The translations under genes were made by a program, and so were the position numbers. This document shows, in pieces, positions 1-13,029 of a DNA stretch of 64,000 bases. The DNA is taken from contig NOWV01000242.1 of NCBI GenBank assembly GCA_003344405.1, positions 30,043 through 94,042 of the forward strand, in the 5' to 3' direction. The notes beneath the pieces were generated by a model. That model was not told the DNA's origin and made no database searches. It saw only the letters and a list, made by a program, of their open reading frames with translations. Each line of letters opens with the position of its first letter. Position 1 is the stretch's first letter. The DNA comes from Trichoplax sp. H2 (taxonomy: Eukaryota; Placozoa; Uniplacotomia; Trichoplacea).

Positions 1-450
1 ACAATAAATTTATAGCCAAGGCTACATGCAAAATATAGCAAGAATCACAGCCACTTTCTATGACATTTAATAGCTATAGTAGTTAATTAATGGCTAAGTG
101 TTAACATATGATTCATTACTCAACAAAATTATATCATTGATGACACAATAGTTAATTAGTTGTCACAACAGTAGATTTAAATTCATGGATACTTTTATAT
201 TACTTTTAATATGAGCAATATGAAAGATTTAAAAACTTTCCAAGTCGCGACTCTTCTTTTTAATAGAACTATCATTGACACTCTTTGTCCAAGAATTAAG
301 CTACTTTGCAATTATTGAGCCGATTCTCATTAATTTAACATTAAATTAAATATACAAGTGATAGAGGATTAATACTTTGGTTGATGCAGCACGCATTTTA
401 TATTTGAAGTCATTTAATTGTACATTTTTTTTGCTATTTCTAAAGCTAAC

Positions 451-3400
451 CTGTAATATTTCATCTTTAACATTGGGATCCATTTTTCCAGAATCCAGTA
501 AATATTCAGCACTCTGTAAAATTTTATTTAATGTTCAATATTGGACGATGTTTGGTTAATACTTGTACTCAATGCAATTAGCAATATATCCAAGGATAAA
601 GATTAGCTTTCATTTTAAGCTATTTTAGGCAAAATAAAGCTACTGAAAAATGATTACTTACTTGCACTGAGTTCCTTTCAGCTGCTAAATGAAGAATAGA
701 TTTATTCTCTAAGCCCATCATAGCATCTAATTTAATAGAATCTTTTTGGCATAGTCTTATAACCTAGTTAATATACCATGAATACGATTAGAAATCTATT
801 GCTCTATTCACTCATGATTGAGAAACTAATGCTATAAAAGAAATGTTTCAAATTAATTATCTTTGTATAATAGAAATGCTAATATATATATACTATATAA
901 CTACAGTTATTACCACATCAAAAACTAGGTCTGAAGTTTAACAAATTGTTTTATATTGTCGGTCGAAATCATCATCTGTCATTCTAAAATTTGTCAACAA
1001 TTTTTCTTCCTGCCGTATTTAACTAACCTCATCAATGTTGTCGTATTTAACCGCTTCCCATAAATTCCAATTATCATTTGCAAAAGAATTAGGTACTGCC
1101 ATCGAAGGCGTAACAATGCTAGTATCATCTTTTATTGCATCGGTATAAATAATACTACTGGCTTGCATGTTGGATGCAGTTTCAATATTGAGACCTCCAC
1201 CGGAGATCTTTAGCTCATTTACTTTATTATTAATATCTTCACGAGTAATTTCAATAGTACTTGGAGGTGGTAGATCACCTAGATTTATGTCTTTATTCTG
1301 GTCAGAAACGATGATAGGATAGGAATTGTTTTTCGGTGCATTTTCAATATGATCTCCAGTAATGATAACAGGACTGCTTTTAATAGTCGGTAAGGTTGAT
1401 TTGGCCTCTTCGTCGTGATGACCGATTATGAAGACAGGATTGAGGTTAGGATTTTTATTCTCTTCGCCTTTGCTTGGCTGTTGATCCATCCTTGCCCTGT
1501 TTTCATTTTCTTCCTCATTTTTTTCATTAGTTTCATCTACTAGGCTTAACTTGGATTCTGGTATTTTAACAGATTGATTATAATCTTGATTAGTATTATT
1601 GATGGAATGATTTATTTAATTCATAATTATTACAATTTTTTCTGCATAGAAAGTTTACCTCCACCTGGATTTGTAGTAGGTTCCATGTAAGTTATGCGTG
1701 TATCTATAGAAACATCTCTGGCTATTCTTTCAGAGCTCGTTGTACTACGTTCTGCTGGCTCTTTTTCGTGATCTTCAACTTGTGGATTAGCATTAGTTTG
1801 ATCATCTTCAATCCAAGTAATAACATTAGTTTGAAGAATGAAACCGAATAACCGATTATTAAAGATGGATATAGTCTAAGTGACTGCTTTTAATTAAGGT
1901 TGAAGTGATGTATATATATGTGCAGTATTGATCAGCTTATTTGATCATAGGTCCGAAATAATTTCTCATCATTCTTATTTGTACTTTTTTTACCTTCTTG
2001 TTCTTGAAGAATAATTTCCGACTTCTTCTCCTGTAGGCTATCATGTGGAAGAGAATTTTTTATGGAATGATTCGAGGTTCCATTACTAATTGGCCCATCT
2101 CGATGCTGTACCGATAAAAGTAGAAATGAATTAAGTTTTTATCTTTACGCTAGTATCTGGATAGATCAGTTACTGCTTTCTTCTATTACATTAAGATCGT
2201 TATAGAGTCGATATAAATTTTCAATTTGGAACTATCTCCAATTAAGAATTATTCATAGATGTAAGATAGTGAAATTCGCGTAGATGTAAGTTAGTGAAAT
2301 TCTAGCGCTTCGCATAGATAGCTAATAAGCTTCCTATGCTTTATTCGAAACGACTTAGCATAGAAATAAGATTTGCATAGACAAAATTTAAAGAATATAA
2401 AGCTAAAAACAGCTAGCGTGTAGACTATATTAAAAATATTTGTGTTGGCAATATTTGCGCTTTTACGGAGAAAAACAATAATTATATACTGTACTGTTAA
2501 TCAAGAAACGATGAAATAGTATATAATATTTGGTTGAAATTTTAAAGACGTTTAGCTACCGCAAAGAATTCATGATAATTTATCACGTTAGGTCAGGAGA
2601 ATAAATGAAAAAAAGCCTATGAATAGATGAACTAATTTATTTCTGCTGTATTGAAGAAGAAATGATATAGTAGAATATGAGGACTGACTTTAGTCAAATA
2701 TCTTGAAGCCAGGATAAAATTATCTATTCAGGTAGATTTTTTATGGGAATTTTATCGTAGATATTACAAAATATTGTAAAGGATCTTAACTTATTATTGT
2801 TAGTCATTTCAACGAATGTTAAATAAAAGCCATCCAAGCATGAATAATAGAAAAAATTAGTTAAGATCAAAACAGGATGTTTTTATAGTGTTACTAAGAC
2901 AGTAATTTTAAATTGAAAGAAAGATTAAAGTCGGTCAGCAACTACAATAATATTTACGGTAATATCAAAACTTTTCATGTTGGTTAAGATCCAATAAGTC
3001 TACATGCATTGCCATGATAGAATTAAAGAAGAGTTAAAAGACTGTAATACTTGCACTCTGAGAAATAAAATTGGCCTATTAAAAGAAGTTGAAAGCCAGC
3101 TTTAATACAACTTGCTACATCTTTTATGTTGTAGCTGATGAGTGTAATACATATTAGCATGTATCATAAAAATATAGCACAAATTAATCGATTTTAAAAT
3201 GCGAACGAAGGTTCATTTAGTTGTAAAAGATCAATGGTATTATTTCAATCTATAAGGATTAGACAAGTAAAATTTGATCCTTTACGCTTTGCCAAGTTTA
3301 AGTTTGTTTGCAAATGTTGATAAATCAACCTCAAAACTGGAGATTGCTAAATTGTATATGTACATTTTCTGCCAGTATGAAATGCTTACGGACGAAAAAA

Positions 3401-3535
3401 ATTTTATTTCATCCTCTTTTATGTCTTTCTTTCTTATTGTCTAGTAAATCAACTTACCAATTCTAGAGGGTCGGGAACAGTCAGTAAGTTACTTGATTTT
3501 TGAACTTCAGTACTTTTACTTGATCCACAACCCAT
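451..3535 (-). CDS. Ankyrin-repeat protein with a lipidation-type N-terminus (5' part, continues off the left edge)
   Basis: Six exons join with matching phases: 3458..3535, 1994..2105, 1659..1805, 1028..1584, 662..763 and 451..513. The protein starts MGCGSSKST, a context seen in N-myristoylated and Cys-palmitoylated proteins (Gly2, Cys3, Ser5/6, Lys7), so attachment to the inner face of the plasma membrane is likely. The next ~290 residues are polar and low in complexity (Asn, Glu, Lys and Asp rich) and probably disordered. Ankyrin-type sequence begins at LWEAVKYDNIDE and continues with KSILHLAAERNSVQ and AEYLLDSGKMDPNVKDEILQ, giving roughly one and a half repeats before the visible part ends. 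The last visible donor is GTTAGC after position 451. No continuing exon could be read in 1..450, so the rest should lie to the left of the window. The family beyond ankyrin repeats is not recognised. The start is the first ATG in an exon with a good donor (TTG|GTAAGT). Confidence 0.75.
2106..3457 (-). other. Large first intron of the ankyrin-repeat gene
   Basis: About 1.35 kb between the lipidation-signal exon and the second coding exon, far longer than the other introns of this gene. It is AT-rich and has no convincing open frame. A short imperfect direct repeat (tagatgtaag-tagtgaaattc, twice) lies near 2256-2310. Confidence 0.6.
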
Positions 3536-4030
3536 GTTGACATTTATTGGTGTTAACGTTAATTTTCTAAGCTAGAAAAATAACCATATTGTCAACAAAC
3601 AATTAAATGCAATTTTGTCTCGCTACGATAGAGATTAATGTTTGATACTGTAAATCATGACTAATCGCCATATTGTTGGATTGTATTTGATGCTTGCATT
3701 AAAGCTCTTACCTGATGATAATCTTGGACTCTATGGATGAAGTTTTAATTGATGGATAATATACAACGACGATTAAATTGATTTATTACAACTTCACGTT
3801 GTCATTAAATTAAAATAATCATGTCATTAACTTAAACATCAATTAATGGACAACGGCAAAATGTAACTACTGTAATAAAGTAATCTATATGTGGTCTATA
3901 CGTCTTTTTTCCTTTAGGGTTCTGCCAATTCTTTGATCGCAACAGGCTATTGCTTTCTTCTCATGCAATACTCTGGCCAATAGTTCTCAAGTTACCATAG
4001 TAATTGGATCCATCATGCAACAGGGCTGAT

Positions 4031-4517
4031 TGATCATTTCAATGCTTTTAATTTGCTACCAATTATGTTATTCTACTATTGTTATGATAACAATACAGCT
4101 ACGTTAACTATTATTAATGACATGTAAAAATAAAATTTTATCTAACATAAATGATCATTTCAATGCTTTTAATTTGCTGCCAATTGTGATTATTCTACTA
4201 TTGTTATGGTAACAATGCAACTACGTTAACTATTATTCATGACATGTAAAAATAAAATTTTATCTAACATAAATGATCATTTCAATGCTTTTAATTTGCT
4301 GCCAATTGTGATTATTCTACTATTGTTATGGTAACAATGCAACTACGTTAACTATTATTCATGACATGTAAAAATAAAATTTTATCTAACATAAATGATC
4401 ATTTCAATGCTTTTAATTTGCTGCCAATTGTGATTATTCTACTATTGTTATGGTAACAATGCAACTACGTTAACTATTATTCATGACATGTAAAAATAAA
4501 ATTTTATCTAACATAAA
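4031..4517. repeat. Four-copy tandem repeat, 121-122 bp unit
   Basis: Units begin with tgatcatttcaatgctttta at 4031, 4152, 4274 and 4396 and end at 4517. Units 2, 3 and 4 appear identical. Unit 1 differs at several positions (for example gctacc versus gctgcc, aattatg versus aattgtg). The identity of three units points to recent amplification by unequal exchange. Confidence 0.92.
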
Positions 4518-5338
4518 TGCTAATAGCATTCTTTTAATTGGTTGGTCAATTTGTATATTATGTTGTACATTAATAGAATTATAATTAGGAAATAATAAAT
4601 TGTGACAGGAATACTATAGCTTAGATGTTCCTTTCCTCTTTTTATCTTGTTTTTGGCTAAAAATTCTTTTATATATTGATCGTTGCTTATTGTTTGATTT
4701 CCAATATGATATGATGCTACTCCATATACAGTTGATTGACTTTAGCAAATGCCAAGCATGCTAGGTTGCATAGTGTTCCGATTTTCAATTGTATTCGTGA
4801 ATAAATGATAGCAAAATAATAAAAATAATAGCACAATTTTTAAAGTTGATGGCGCTATCGAATTATTTCTGCTCCTTTTTTAACGTTTTCAAAGCTGTAG
4901 AATTGCAGATGCTCATAGTTGAGATGAAAGATTTCGCTGATACTATTATTTTTACTTTGATATAGCAGTCAGCTATTGACATTGTAATTGAACGCAAATT
5001 TAATACCTAAACTTGTTTGACCTCTGAGCTTACTTAGTAGAACAGGAATGCAGTATTGTATGGTAAAGTATACATTGTATAAAATTCCTATACTAGTACG
5101 GAATAAATTACGTCATGGACGTAAATTTTTGAAGGATTGGTAGGCTGTTTACTCTTGATATCCAAACTTGATAAAAAAAATAGTATCAGGTTGCTAATTT
5201 TGAATAGCTTACTAAGTGATTATTTAGACTTTCTATGCATATTTTGCATGAACTGCCGATGCGTTTACTTTAAACCGTTAATTGTACATAGTTTACTGAG
5301 AGTTATTCCAAATGCCAAAAAGTAACAATAAGAAATGA

Positions 5339-6360
5339 TTAAGATTTTGAGTATGATTTGCTATAAGTGTAAAGTGCTGCTTTTACTGATATTCGAATTG
5401 AAGTATTCAGTTTAAACGTAAGAAATATTATCGTAGTATCGAATCTCTGTGTTGCGTAAATTAAAATGGTTACCCTAAGTATGAGTACAGAATAAATTCT
5501 ATCATAGTATCGAATGGTAAATATAAAATAGTACATGTGTATCATGATTAGATAGAAGTAACTACGATTTTGAGTTTAGTTTGTTGCCGGTATAAAATCT
5601 AATCTTCCAGTTGTGTCAATTAAAAATAATTATCCTTAATCGAGCGTACGATAACTGCTATCACAGTACAGAATGATAAATATAAGAAATTACTTGTACA
5701 ACATGGTACTGGTTATCGATAACGTAGCTCATTGAAGCCGTACAAATTCTTATTCTATCATACACTACCGTAGCCATTTAAAATCAATTCTATACCAAAG
5801 TTCTTTCCAAATGTAATATTACGTATTAATAAGAAAATTACTACGATTATGAATTTGAGTTGCTACTTGTATTAAATTCTGATCTTTGCTATTTACTAAT
5901 AGTCGGAGCTGTAGAAGTATAATAACGGTATAAAACTTTTTATCTTATTGAAATATAGATATATTTAAAACATTTATCTTGGATATAATCCAGGCTATCA
6001 TAGCATCCATTTGCAGATGTAAGAATGCAAAGTCAATTACAATTCTAATCATTGATAGTACAAGTACCGCAAAGAAAACTGAACGAAATATTATCATAGT
6101 GTAGCCTTCTTGAAACTAACCTCTTTCCGAGGTTTGTCTAAAGTTATGATTTGGCAAGATACTGCTGCGATTTTGAATTTGATTTGCTATTAGTATAAAG
6201 TTCTTATCATACTGATATACAGTACAAACTATTTACTATCAATCTAAATTTGTTACACATATTAAGTTCTTATCTTACTGGTCTAAAACTATAACATATA
6301 TCATAAATATGGTCCAAAAAAATCATAGCATCGAATAATGAATTTAAGAACGTGAAAGTA
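5339..6360. repeat. Degenerate repeat family around a 'gattttgaatttgatttgct' core
   Basis: Diverged copies of a block that begins gatttTgA(a/g)T and runs on with a ttgct-(a)-gtataaa-ttct core are seen near 5345, 5562, 5834 and 6169. Spacing is irregular (about 215-335 bp). Phrases such as 'tcatagtatcgaatg' also recur. It looks like an old, decayed tandem array. Confidence 0.5.
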
Positions 6361-7148
6361 TATCATCATTTCTTATAGATGAAGCATGTTTTAATAGCTA
6401 ATTCATCTAGGATTAAATCAGGCCATAATCTACTTATCATTCGTTTTGCTTTGGTATACCAGAAACCAACTAATACCAGTGCGTACTCATAACGTACAAG
6501 TATCTACCAGCATTATTATCTAGCTTGCAAAAATGATTATTTCGGCTTGTCCGGGATGTATCTCGAATTAAGAGCCTCGAATGAATGCGATTGCCTTTTA
6601 TAGACTATAATCTATCGTTAAAAATCAGTAAAATAGGATGATTTATAACGTCCTAATACAGAGCTATAAATAAACCTATTACATCACCTAAGATTTCAGG
6701 GTATTTTTATAACAATCATTGTGCTGTTTACCGATGATTTAATACATAAATCTACGCGTATGGTGTTATTGTGTTACAGTAAGCTGCCGTCCTATATGTT
6801 GTACCCAATTTCAGAATCTTAAATTAAAGATTTAACGGCAAGCTTAGAGTAACTATATTGCTCATTTAATCACTAAATGATAACCGATAAATAGGAGGAA
6901 CAACTATTTGGATAATAGGTGAAATTATCGATTGTTTAGACATCTCCACACGGGGACAAAAGCGAACTTATTTTTAGAGCACAAAGAGGAATTAAATATC
7001 CTAGTAAATTACCCGTTTAAATGAACGGGAATATAATCTGCACAAAGCAGTGAATGAAAAGAAAGTCCACAGCTAGATTATCTTAATACGGGTATAACTT
7101 AATATCAGTACTATGCCTTACACCCTCTGATGATTAAATTACGAAACG

Positions 7149-7552
7149 ATATAGCTACACTCCATCGTTTATTTCCTATCGAATAACTTTATCAATCTTG
7201 AACACCCGCGATTATAAAATTAGAGGATTTTCAGAGCGTAAAGAGGAATTCGACATACGAGTATTGGTCATCTCTATCTTAGACTTGATAGACTATAAAA
7301 TTATATAGCTACATTCTATCGTTTATTTCCTATCGAATAACTTTATCAATCCTGAACTCCCGCGATTATAAAATTAGAGGATTTTCAGAACGCAAAGAGG
7401 AATTCGACACACGAGTATTAGTCATCTCTATCTTAGACTTGATAAACTATAAAATTATATAGCTACATTCCATCATTTATTTCCTATCGAATAACTTTAT
7501 CAATACTGTACTCTTACATCCCCGGATTATAAAATTAGAGGACCTGATTACG
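7149..7552. repeat. Tandem repeat, 154-bp unit, about 2.6 copies
   Basis: The string atatagctac begins units at 7149, 7303 and 7457, exactly 154 bp apart. Each unit contains 'tttatttcctatcgaataac' and 'ccgcgattataaaattagag' or close variants. The third unit breaks off near 7552. Divergence between copies is only a few percent. Confidence 0.88.
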
Positions 7553-8378
7553 TCATTTATGGTACATAGAAAGTTTTACCGTAACCTCTATTCCTGATTA
7601 TTAGAAATTGAATTACTTAATGTAATCACTTATTCTTTCCGTACTTGGCTAGATGCTAATCAAGTATGCTAAAAGAACAGATGGAAAGGCTTAGGTATTC
7701 TATACTACTCCCTTTAGATGTATTACAATATCCTACCGCAGTTGGATTCATGCCATCCTGATAGGACTAGCTAAAAGTAAATTCACTAAAATAGATTTCT
7801 CTCAATCGGATATTAACGTCTTATCCTACATTTAGTAATTTAATATTTCCAATTTTTGATTAAGAAGGGTAAAAACAATCATGCAATATGTTATCATTAA
7901 TTTATTCTCCAATCTCTATACCAAAGCTATTTTAGATGCATGCCTCTACTGACGGCTTAACATTGATATGACGATTTCTACGGGAATGAGGCAATTACTT
8001 TCAATCATTTAGTTTATTCATTTGGACGTTATGCCATTGGAAAATTACTAACTACAGTACTATAGATTACACAATATCAATCTAACCTACTCAATGTACA
8101 GCTTAATATTTTACTTCATCAATACGAGTAATGAGGGAAAAATTGCTAAAGATAGTATGTAGTAATGTCCTGCGGTTATCCTGTTATGATCAAGTCTATT
8201 CAGGCGCTGGCATCATGCTGATTTGAGACTATTGTTACTTTTCTAGTCAAATCAATAATAAAAGTGTTTACGTATGATTACATTATCATGTCTACTTTTA
8301 CAGCCGCTTCAAAAGTTATTAAACAAGCTTTGACACGTATTTAGATTGATGACGTCCATTGACTATCTTCATGCAAAG

Positions 8379-8715
8379 CCAGGAGAAAAAGTGGATACGT
8401 TCAGTTTAGTCATTCAATATAGACTTTTATTGGCATTTTTAAAAATTTGGTATAGGACTTGTATCTTACTATTAGATACGTACAAGAATGAATTAGAATA
8501 TATATATATATATATATATATATACCCTTTTCATGTGCCATATTACCAAGGCCAGGGGAAAAAGTGGGACACATTCAATTTAGTGATTCAATATAGACTT
8601 TTATTACCATTTTCAAATTTGGTACAAGATTGTATTTTACTATTAGATACGTACAAGAATGAATTAGAATATATATATATATATGTGCGTATATATAACC
8701 TTTTTATGTGCTATA
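8379..8715. repeat. Two-copy 172-bp repeat ending in TA microsatellites
   Basis: gccagg(a/g)gaaaaagtgg begins at 8379 and 8551. Both copies run through attcaatatagacttttatt and gatacgtacaagaatgaatt into a (ta)n tract at about 8497-8524 and 8669-8685. The open frame 8346..8732 exists only because this repeat is open in one frame and is not treated as a gene. Confidence 0.85.
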
Positions 8716-8773
8716 TTACAGTTAGATCGTAGTCATTCTTCAAACCAATTTACTTTATTTTACGCCATTTTTT

Positions 8774-8783
8774 GGGGGGGGGG
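8774..8783. repeat. G10 homopolymer
   Basis: A run of ten G between T-rich flanks, the only long G tract in the window. It is a likely length-polymorphic or error-prone site. Confidence 0.8.
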
Positions 8784-9715
8784 TTTTGGATTTGCACAGA
8801 GATAGATAAAGTGATTACCCGTAATGACTTTTGAAGCTCTGTACTTGAGTCTATAGCTTCAATTTAGCTTAGGAGTGCAAAATCATTGACATAACCGCAA
8901 TACAGGATGCAGCAGCTTCAGTACTTGGGAATAACAGTTTCAGTTCAAGATAGATGATCTTGAATGCGAATATTAAACCCTATATATCATTTGTTGGCAT
9001 ACGTCTAGAGGATGGAAAATAGATCGAGTAATTACAAACAAAATATAAAGTTTAATATCCGCAATACTATATTATTTTTGTCAGGTATGGCATAGCCGAT
9101 GAATGCATCACGAAACGTACAATATTGCTATGGCTCTATACAGAATGAAGCAAGTTTATCCACGCTAAGGTTGCAATAGAACCTTAGTTCAATAGTGTTT
9201 TACAGCAACTAAGAAGTACAATAAATAGCTCGGTTATACGATCATGTAAAATTGTATTAATTTGTAGAAGTTAGTTCGAGTGAATTCATTTTCAATGTTT
9301 GTTTAATTAAAGAGATATGATAAGATTAAGTTGGCAATCTAGCCAATAAGAGATACGGTCTAGAGCTTGATCTTATTCTAACTGCTGTAGTTGATGCTTG
9401 TTGTTGAAGCGAAAGAGATACTGTGGATAGTTGATGGAGAAATGAAGGCAAGTCGGAATGATCAATTGATCATGTCTATCGCCATGCGATGCCATTCGAC
9501 AACATTGCATGCACCTTAAATGGCATCACCATGATGCAATCGCCATTCAGCATAATGATTTTATTATTCATTTGTAATGTATTAAACTAGTAAGATCAAG
9601 TCGTTTATTTTATCCTCTACGGAGTGGACGATGATGAAAGAATTGGATGAGAAAGGGTAAAGAGGATCGATGAGTTCCCATGCAGAGTGGTTGGAGTTTG
9701 TTTGCTAGCTTGAAA

Positions 9716-10066
9716 TTAACTATTTGGATTGGGTTGTGTAACAAACCACAGTACACCACCCAGGAGTAAGCCACGGACTCCAAATACCATCAGCAAGATG
9801 AGACCACCTACTAAAGCGATCGGTTCAACAACTCGATTAGCAATAGTAAATTGAGGTATACCAAATGATGTTAATTGCTGATTGATTTGGCCGACAACAC
9901 CTTGTGTGGCTTGAGGTCGAACACGATTAGCATGGCGACCACTGGCTGCAGCTATATTGGAACGGTAGTTGGGATTGGCTTGGCGTGGTTGTTCGCTACT
10001 TCTTTTCCGCTGTTGTACGCGTGGGTCATCATCCTGCAAGACCTGACCGTCTAAAATATACACCAT
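9716..10066 (-). CDS. FAM241B: FAM241B-like small membrane protein (DUF4605)
   Basis: A 116-residue single-exon protein. It starts MVYILDGQVLQDDDPRVQQ and ends with a membrane segment, VEPIALVGGLILLMVFGVRGLLL, and a short polar tail. Human FAM241B (C10orf35) has the same layout: an MV-ILA-GE-VQDDDPRV start, a Gln/Arg-rich middle, an FP-W/F-x-x-x-N-x-VEP motif and a GVRGLLL-containing helix at the C-terminus. Here the middle motif reads FGIPQFTIANRVVEP. The frame is open for 34 more codons upstream, to 10168. The internal ATG at 10066 is chosen because it matches the conserved N-terminus and gives the usual family length of about 120 residues. Members are reported to be endolysosomal or ER membrane proteins of poorly known role. 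Topology is inferred: cytosolic N-terminus and a single C-terminal anchor. Confidence 0.88.
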   Translation of the reverse strand: MVYILDGQVLQDDDPRVQQRKRSSEQPRQANPNYRSNIAAASGRHANRVRPQATQGVVGQINQQLTSFGIPQFTIANRVVEPIALVGGLILLMVFGVRGLLLGGVLWFVTQPNPNS

Positions 10067-12040
10067 ATTAAGACCACAGTAATCAATGCTTTCTAGCAAT
10101 CTCACTGAAGATGAATTGGGCAAAAGCGAGAACCACCAAATAGAGAAGATCTCCTTGTTCCTTTGCAAAGCCCTTGTCTAGAAGATGACGAAACGTTCAG
10201 CCAATATCACCTTCTACTGCTGTCGTAATTCCCTTATTAGCGACTGTCAATATCAACCTGATGCTCTTAGCGACAATATCGTTGGCAAATAGCAAGCAAT
10301 TAGTGACTAATAATTCAAGAAATGGAATGTACCAATGCCTTGATGAGGAGCACAAATTGGAAATGGATGTTGATGCACAAGCTTAAATGCTAACCTTGCC
10401 CATGGGTGAGGATGGGGGCGGGCTTAAATAGACATGGTCAGAGTAGATGACGCAAGGCGCCACCACGTCCAGCCATACTACAACCACGCTTGTGACGTGG
10501 TGTATGGAACTGAAGCGTTAGCGTGACGGTGGGCAAGTTGACACCCACTTTTCCGCTCGATTTCACTCCAATACGCTAGTCAATCCATAGGGTATACTGG
10601 CACCTAGGTAGAGGACAGCTGAATGAGTGGGTTGATCAACTGCTACTATCGATCTCGATCCAAGACTCAGTCACCGGGAGGGTGGTCGTCGGCCGGCCAT
10701 CGGTCACATGATGCCAACGTGAGCACGGACTGACAACAGTATGGACGACGATGCCTTGTGATACTGATAGAGTAGAGTGTATGATGTTGTCGTTAAGACA
10801 CCAGTATCCAGTATCGAGTAGGGTACATGCGTTTTGGGCTTGCGTAGATTGACACATCGCTTGCCTATGACGCTTGTGTCTAAAAATAACTTTTGAGTCA
10901 TGTCTGTATCAATAAGACTACATCATCACTAGTGATACACTACTACTGTTTAGGTATGGTATGGTACAGTTGCTAAGGAGGCGACAGGTGGGCAATACGC
11001 AGGCGTGGAATGGCCACCGGTTGGTGTCGATGACTCACAGACGCACGCTACTGATCGATACAAAAAGCTGTATTTTGTTGTCATCTTGGATACACTCTAT
11101 AACGATAGTCCACTTACAAACAAGGCCTGACGTAATCGCTCGAAAATAGCGCTTGACTTGGCTTGATCTCATAGGTAAACATGGCAATGGCTCAACACTA
11201 GTCTGATGTATAGAACGAAGAGCGCGATTTGCGTGGTCATCCTAGCAGTTCATGCAGCCGCTATGACTCTCACGTGACCACGGTTGACGCGCAATGTTTC
11301 AAACCCGGGGTCAGCCATACGTCACAATGTGATGGTGACACTCGCTTGGTGCTCAATAGACTGTTTAAAACAGTCTATTAAGCCCTATACAATTCCTCTT
11401 GCTACCATCGCTTGTCTAGAATTGACTGGACAATCTCCATCCAATAGTGGCTACCCTAACCCACACCGCTCACCCTGGTCGTTCACAACCAGGCCAACCG
11501 GTCCTTCTACATCTGCTCGTCCATCATGGCTACCCAATAGCTGCAGCTAGCCAGCAAGATTAATTGCAATTAAGGCTCTATTTGGCATTGATTTGCAAGG
11601 GAGATTATTGGAGATTGTTAACTGTATTCTGTATCTCTTCGTTATCGTTGATCTTTGTCTCTACGCCACGGTAAAAGACATCGTATAGCAGCAGCAGCAG
11701 CAATTGTCATTGTTGGTCCATTTCATTTCCTATCACCTTGGTCCAAGAGAGAAGGAAAAATTCAAACTGCGATACTGTTCCTATGATGGTAAGGCATATC
11801 ATAAATTGTGTTGTAGTCTGTCATTTTAAGGCTGCGATGGACGTTGATAACGTAGAGGAGCATCAGTTACGATTAGAAGAGGATTCAATGTGTCATTATT
11901 AAGGGATAATTTGGAGGTTGAGATGGACGTTGAGAAAGGATAATCGCAGAAGCCAAGACGGTAGTGCAAAGTGATGATGAGAGATGCTTTTATTCTACCA
12001 CAGTATTCTGCTTGCATGGTGATCGAGACAAGGCTACAGT

Positions 12041-12115
12041 AGGATACATAACGAGGTGATAGAGCAGGATACATAACGAGGTGATAGAGCAGGATACATA
12101 ACGACGTGATAGAGT
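12041..12115. repeat. Three tandem copies of a 25-bp unit
   Basis: aggatacataacga(g/c)gtgatagag(c/t) repeats at 12041, 12066 and 12091 without a gap. The third copy differs by two bases. Confidence 0.9.
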
Positions 12116-13029
12116 AGTGATCGTGTAGTTGAATTCATTTCTCCAAGTTCATCCAAAATCAGCCAGCAATGTTGTCTTTACCATCATCGTGTTTACATCA
12201 GTCGTATCTACTGGCAGAAGAAAACAACATTGATAGGCAACGTTATGATTGAATTAGCAGTTATCCTATATGACTTGATGGTAGTTCAAGACTTTGAAGA
12301 GAAAATTGGAGAGTCGCAGGGTCGTTCCATCAGATAGGATGATTATGATGGACATGACTATCTAGACGGTAGCTTACTTTAATAGGGCAATATCCATACG
12401 GAACCAAATTGCAATGATTGGCATCGGAGTGATGCTGATGGACGATGTTGCTACCTGAATATTGCAGGCTATAGCTTATGCTCATCTACAATCATAGCAC
12501 CAGGCACAATGATAGGAAGGTTCTAGGTTGTAGTCATGTCCATATGTTTAGGATTCTTATCGACAGTAGTTTAGAATCATGTACGTCGATGCCATCAAGC
12601 TCCAGCTCGTATCGACTTCAACATGGCTACAACATCGATATACACTTACTCTTACTGCAGAATAATACAATTCCAGCAATGGACTAAACTCCTGTCATAG
12701 CGATACTGTCCACTCTTTTATTTCTCGTTCATTCTAGTTTCATATTAAAATTGATTTATTTTCTGTTATACCGATCAACATAACTTTCAACATTGGAATA
12801 TTGACATGGTTTCACATTGCGAAAAGTAAAAGATGTGAAAGGAGCTTTCTAGATTTGGATTGTGTTCAAATATCAGTAGAAGGAGTCGATAAAATGGGTC
12901 ATCGTAAATCGCAACATGGCTATTAATCGTACATGTCAATGGCATGGTTAATCCATACTTTCGACACTGAAAATAGCAAGTCGTAGTCGATAGCTAGTCG
13001 ATGTTTCCCAAGGAATGATAAAAAATCAA

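Larger units (their letters stand above)
3536..9715. other. Gene-poor stretch with several tandem repeats
   Basis: About 6.2 kb without a supported gene on either strand. Open frames here are short and have no domain, splice or codon signal. It holds the repeat arrays annotated at 4031, 5339, 7149 and 8379. The promoter and 5' UTR of the minus-strand ankyrin gene should lie just above 3535, but no TATA box was evident. Confidence 0.6.

Noticed and set aside
8346-8732. 128-residue open frame
   Set aside because: It spans the two copies of the 172-bp repeat and two TA microsatellites (YIYIYIYIY). No domain or codon signal.
9716-10168. 150-residue start for the FAM241B-like protein at 10168
   Set aside because: The extra 34 residues have no family counterpart. 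The internal ATG begins the conserved MVxIL motif.
11284-11550. 88-residue frame in the G+C-richer patch
   Set aside because: Composition-driven open frame without homology or flanking splice signals.
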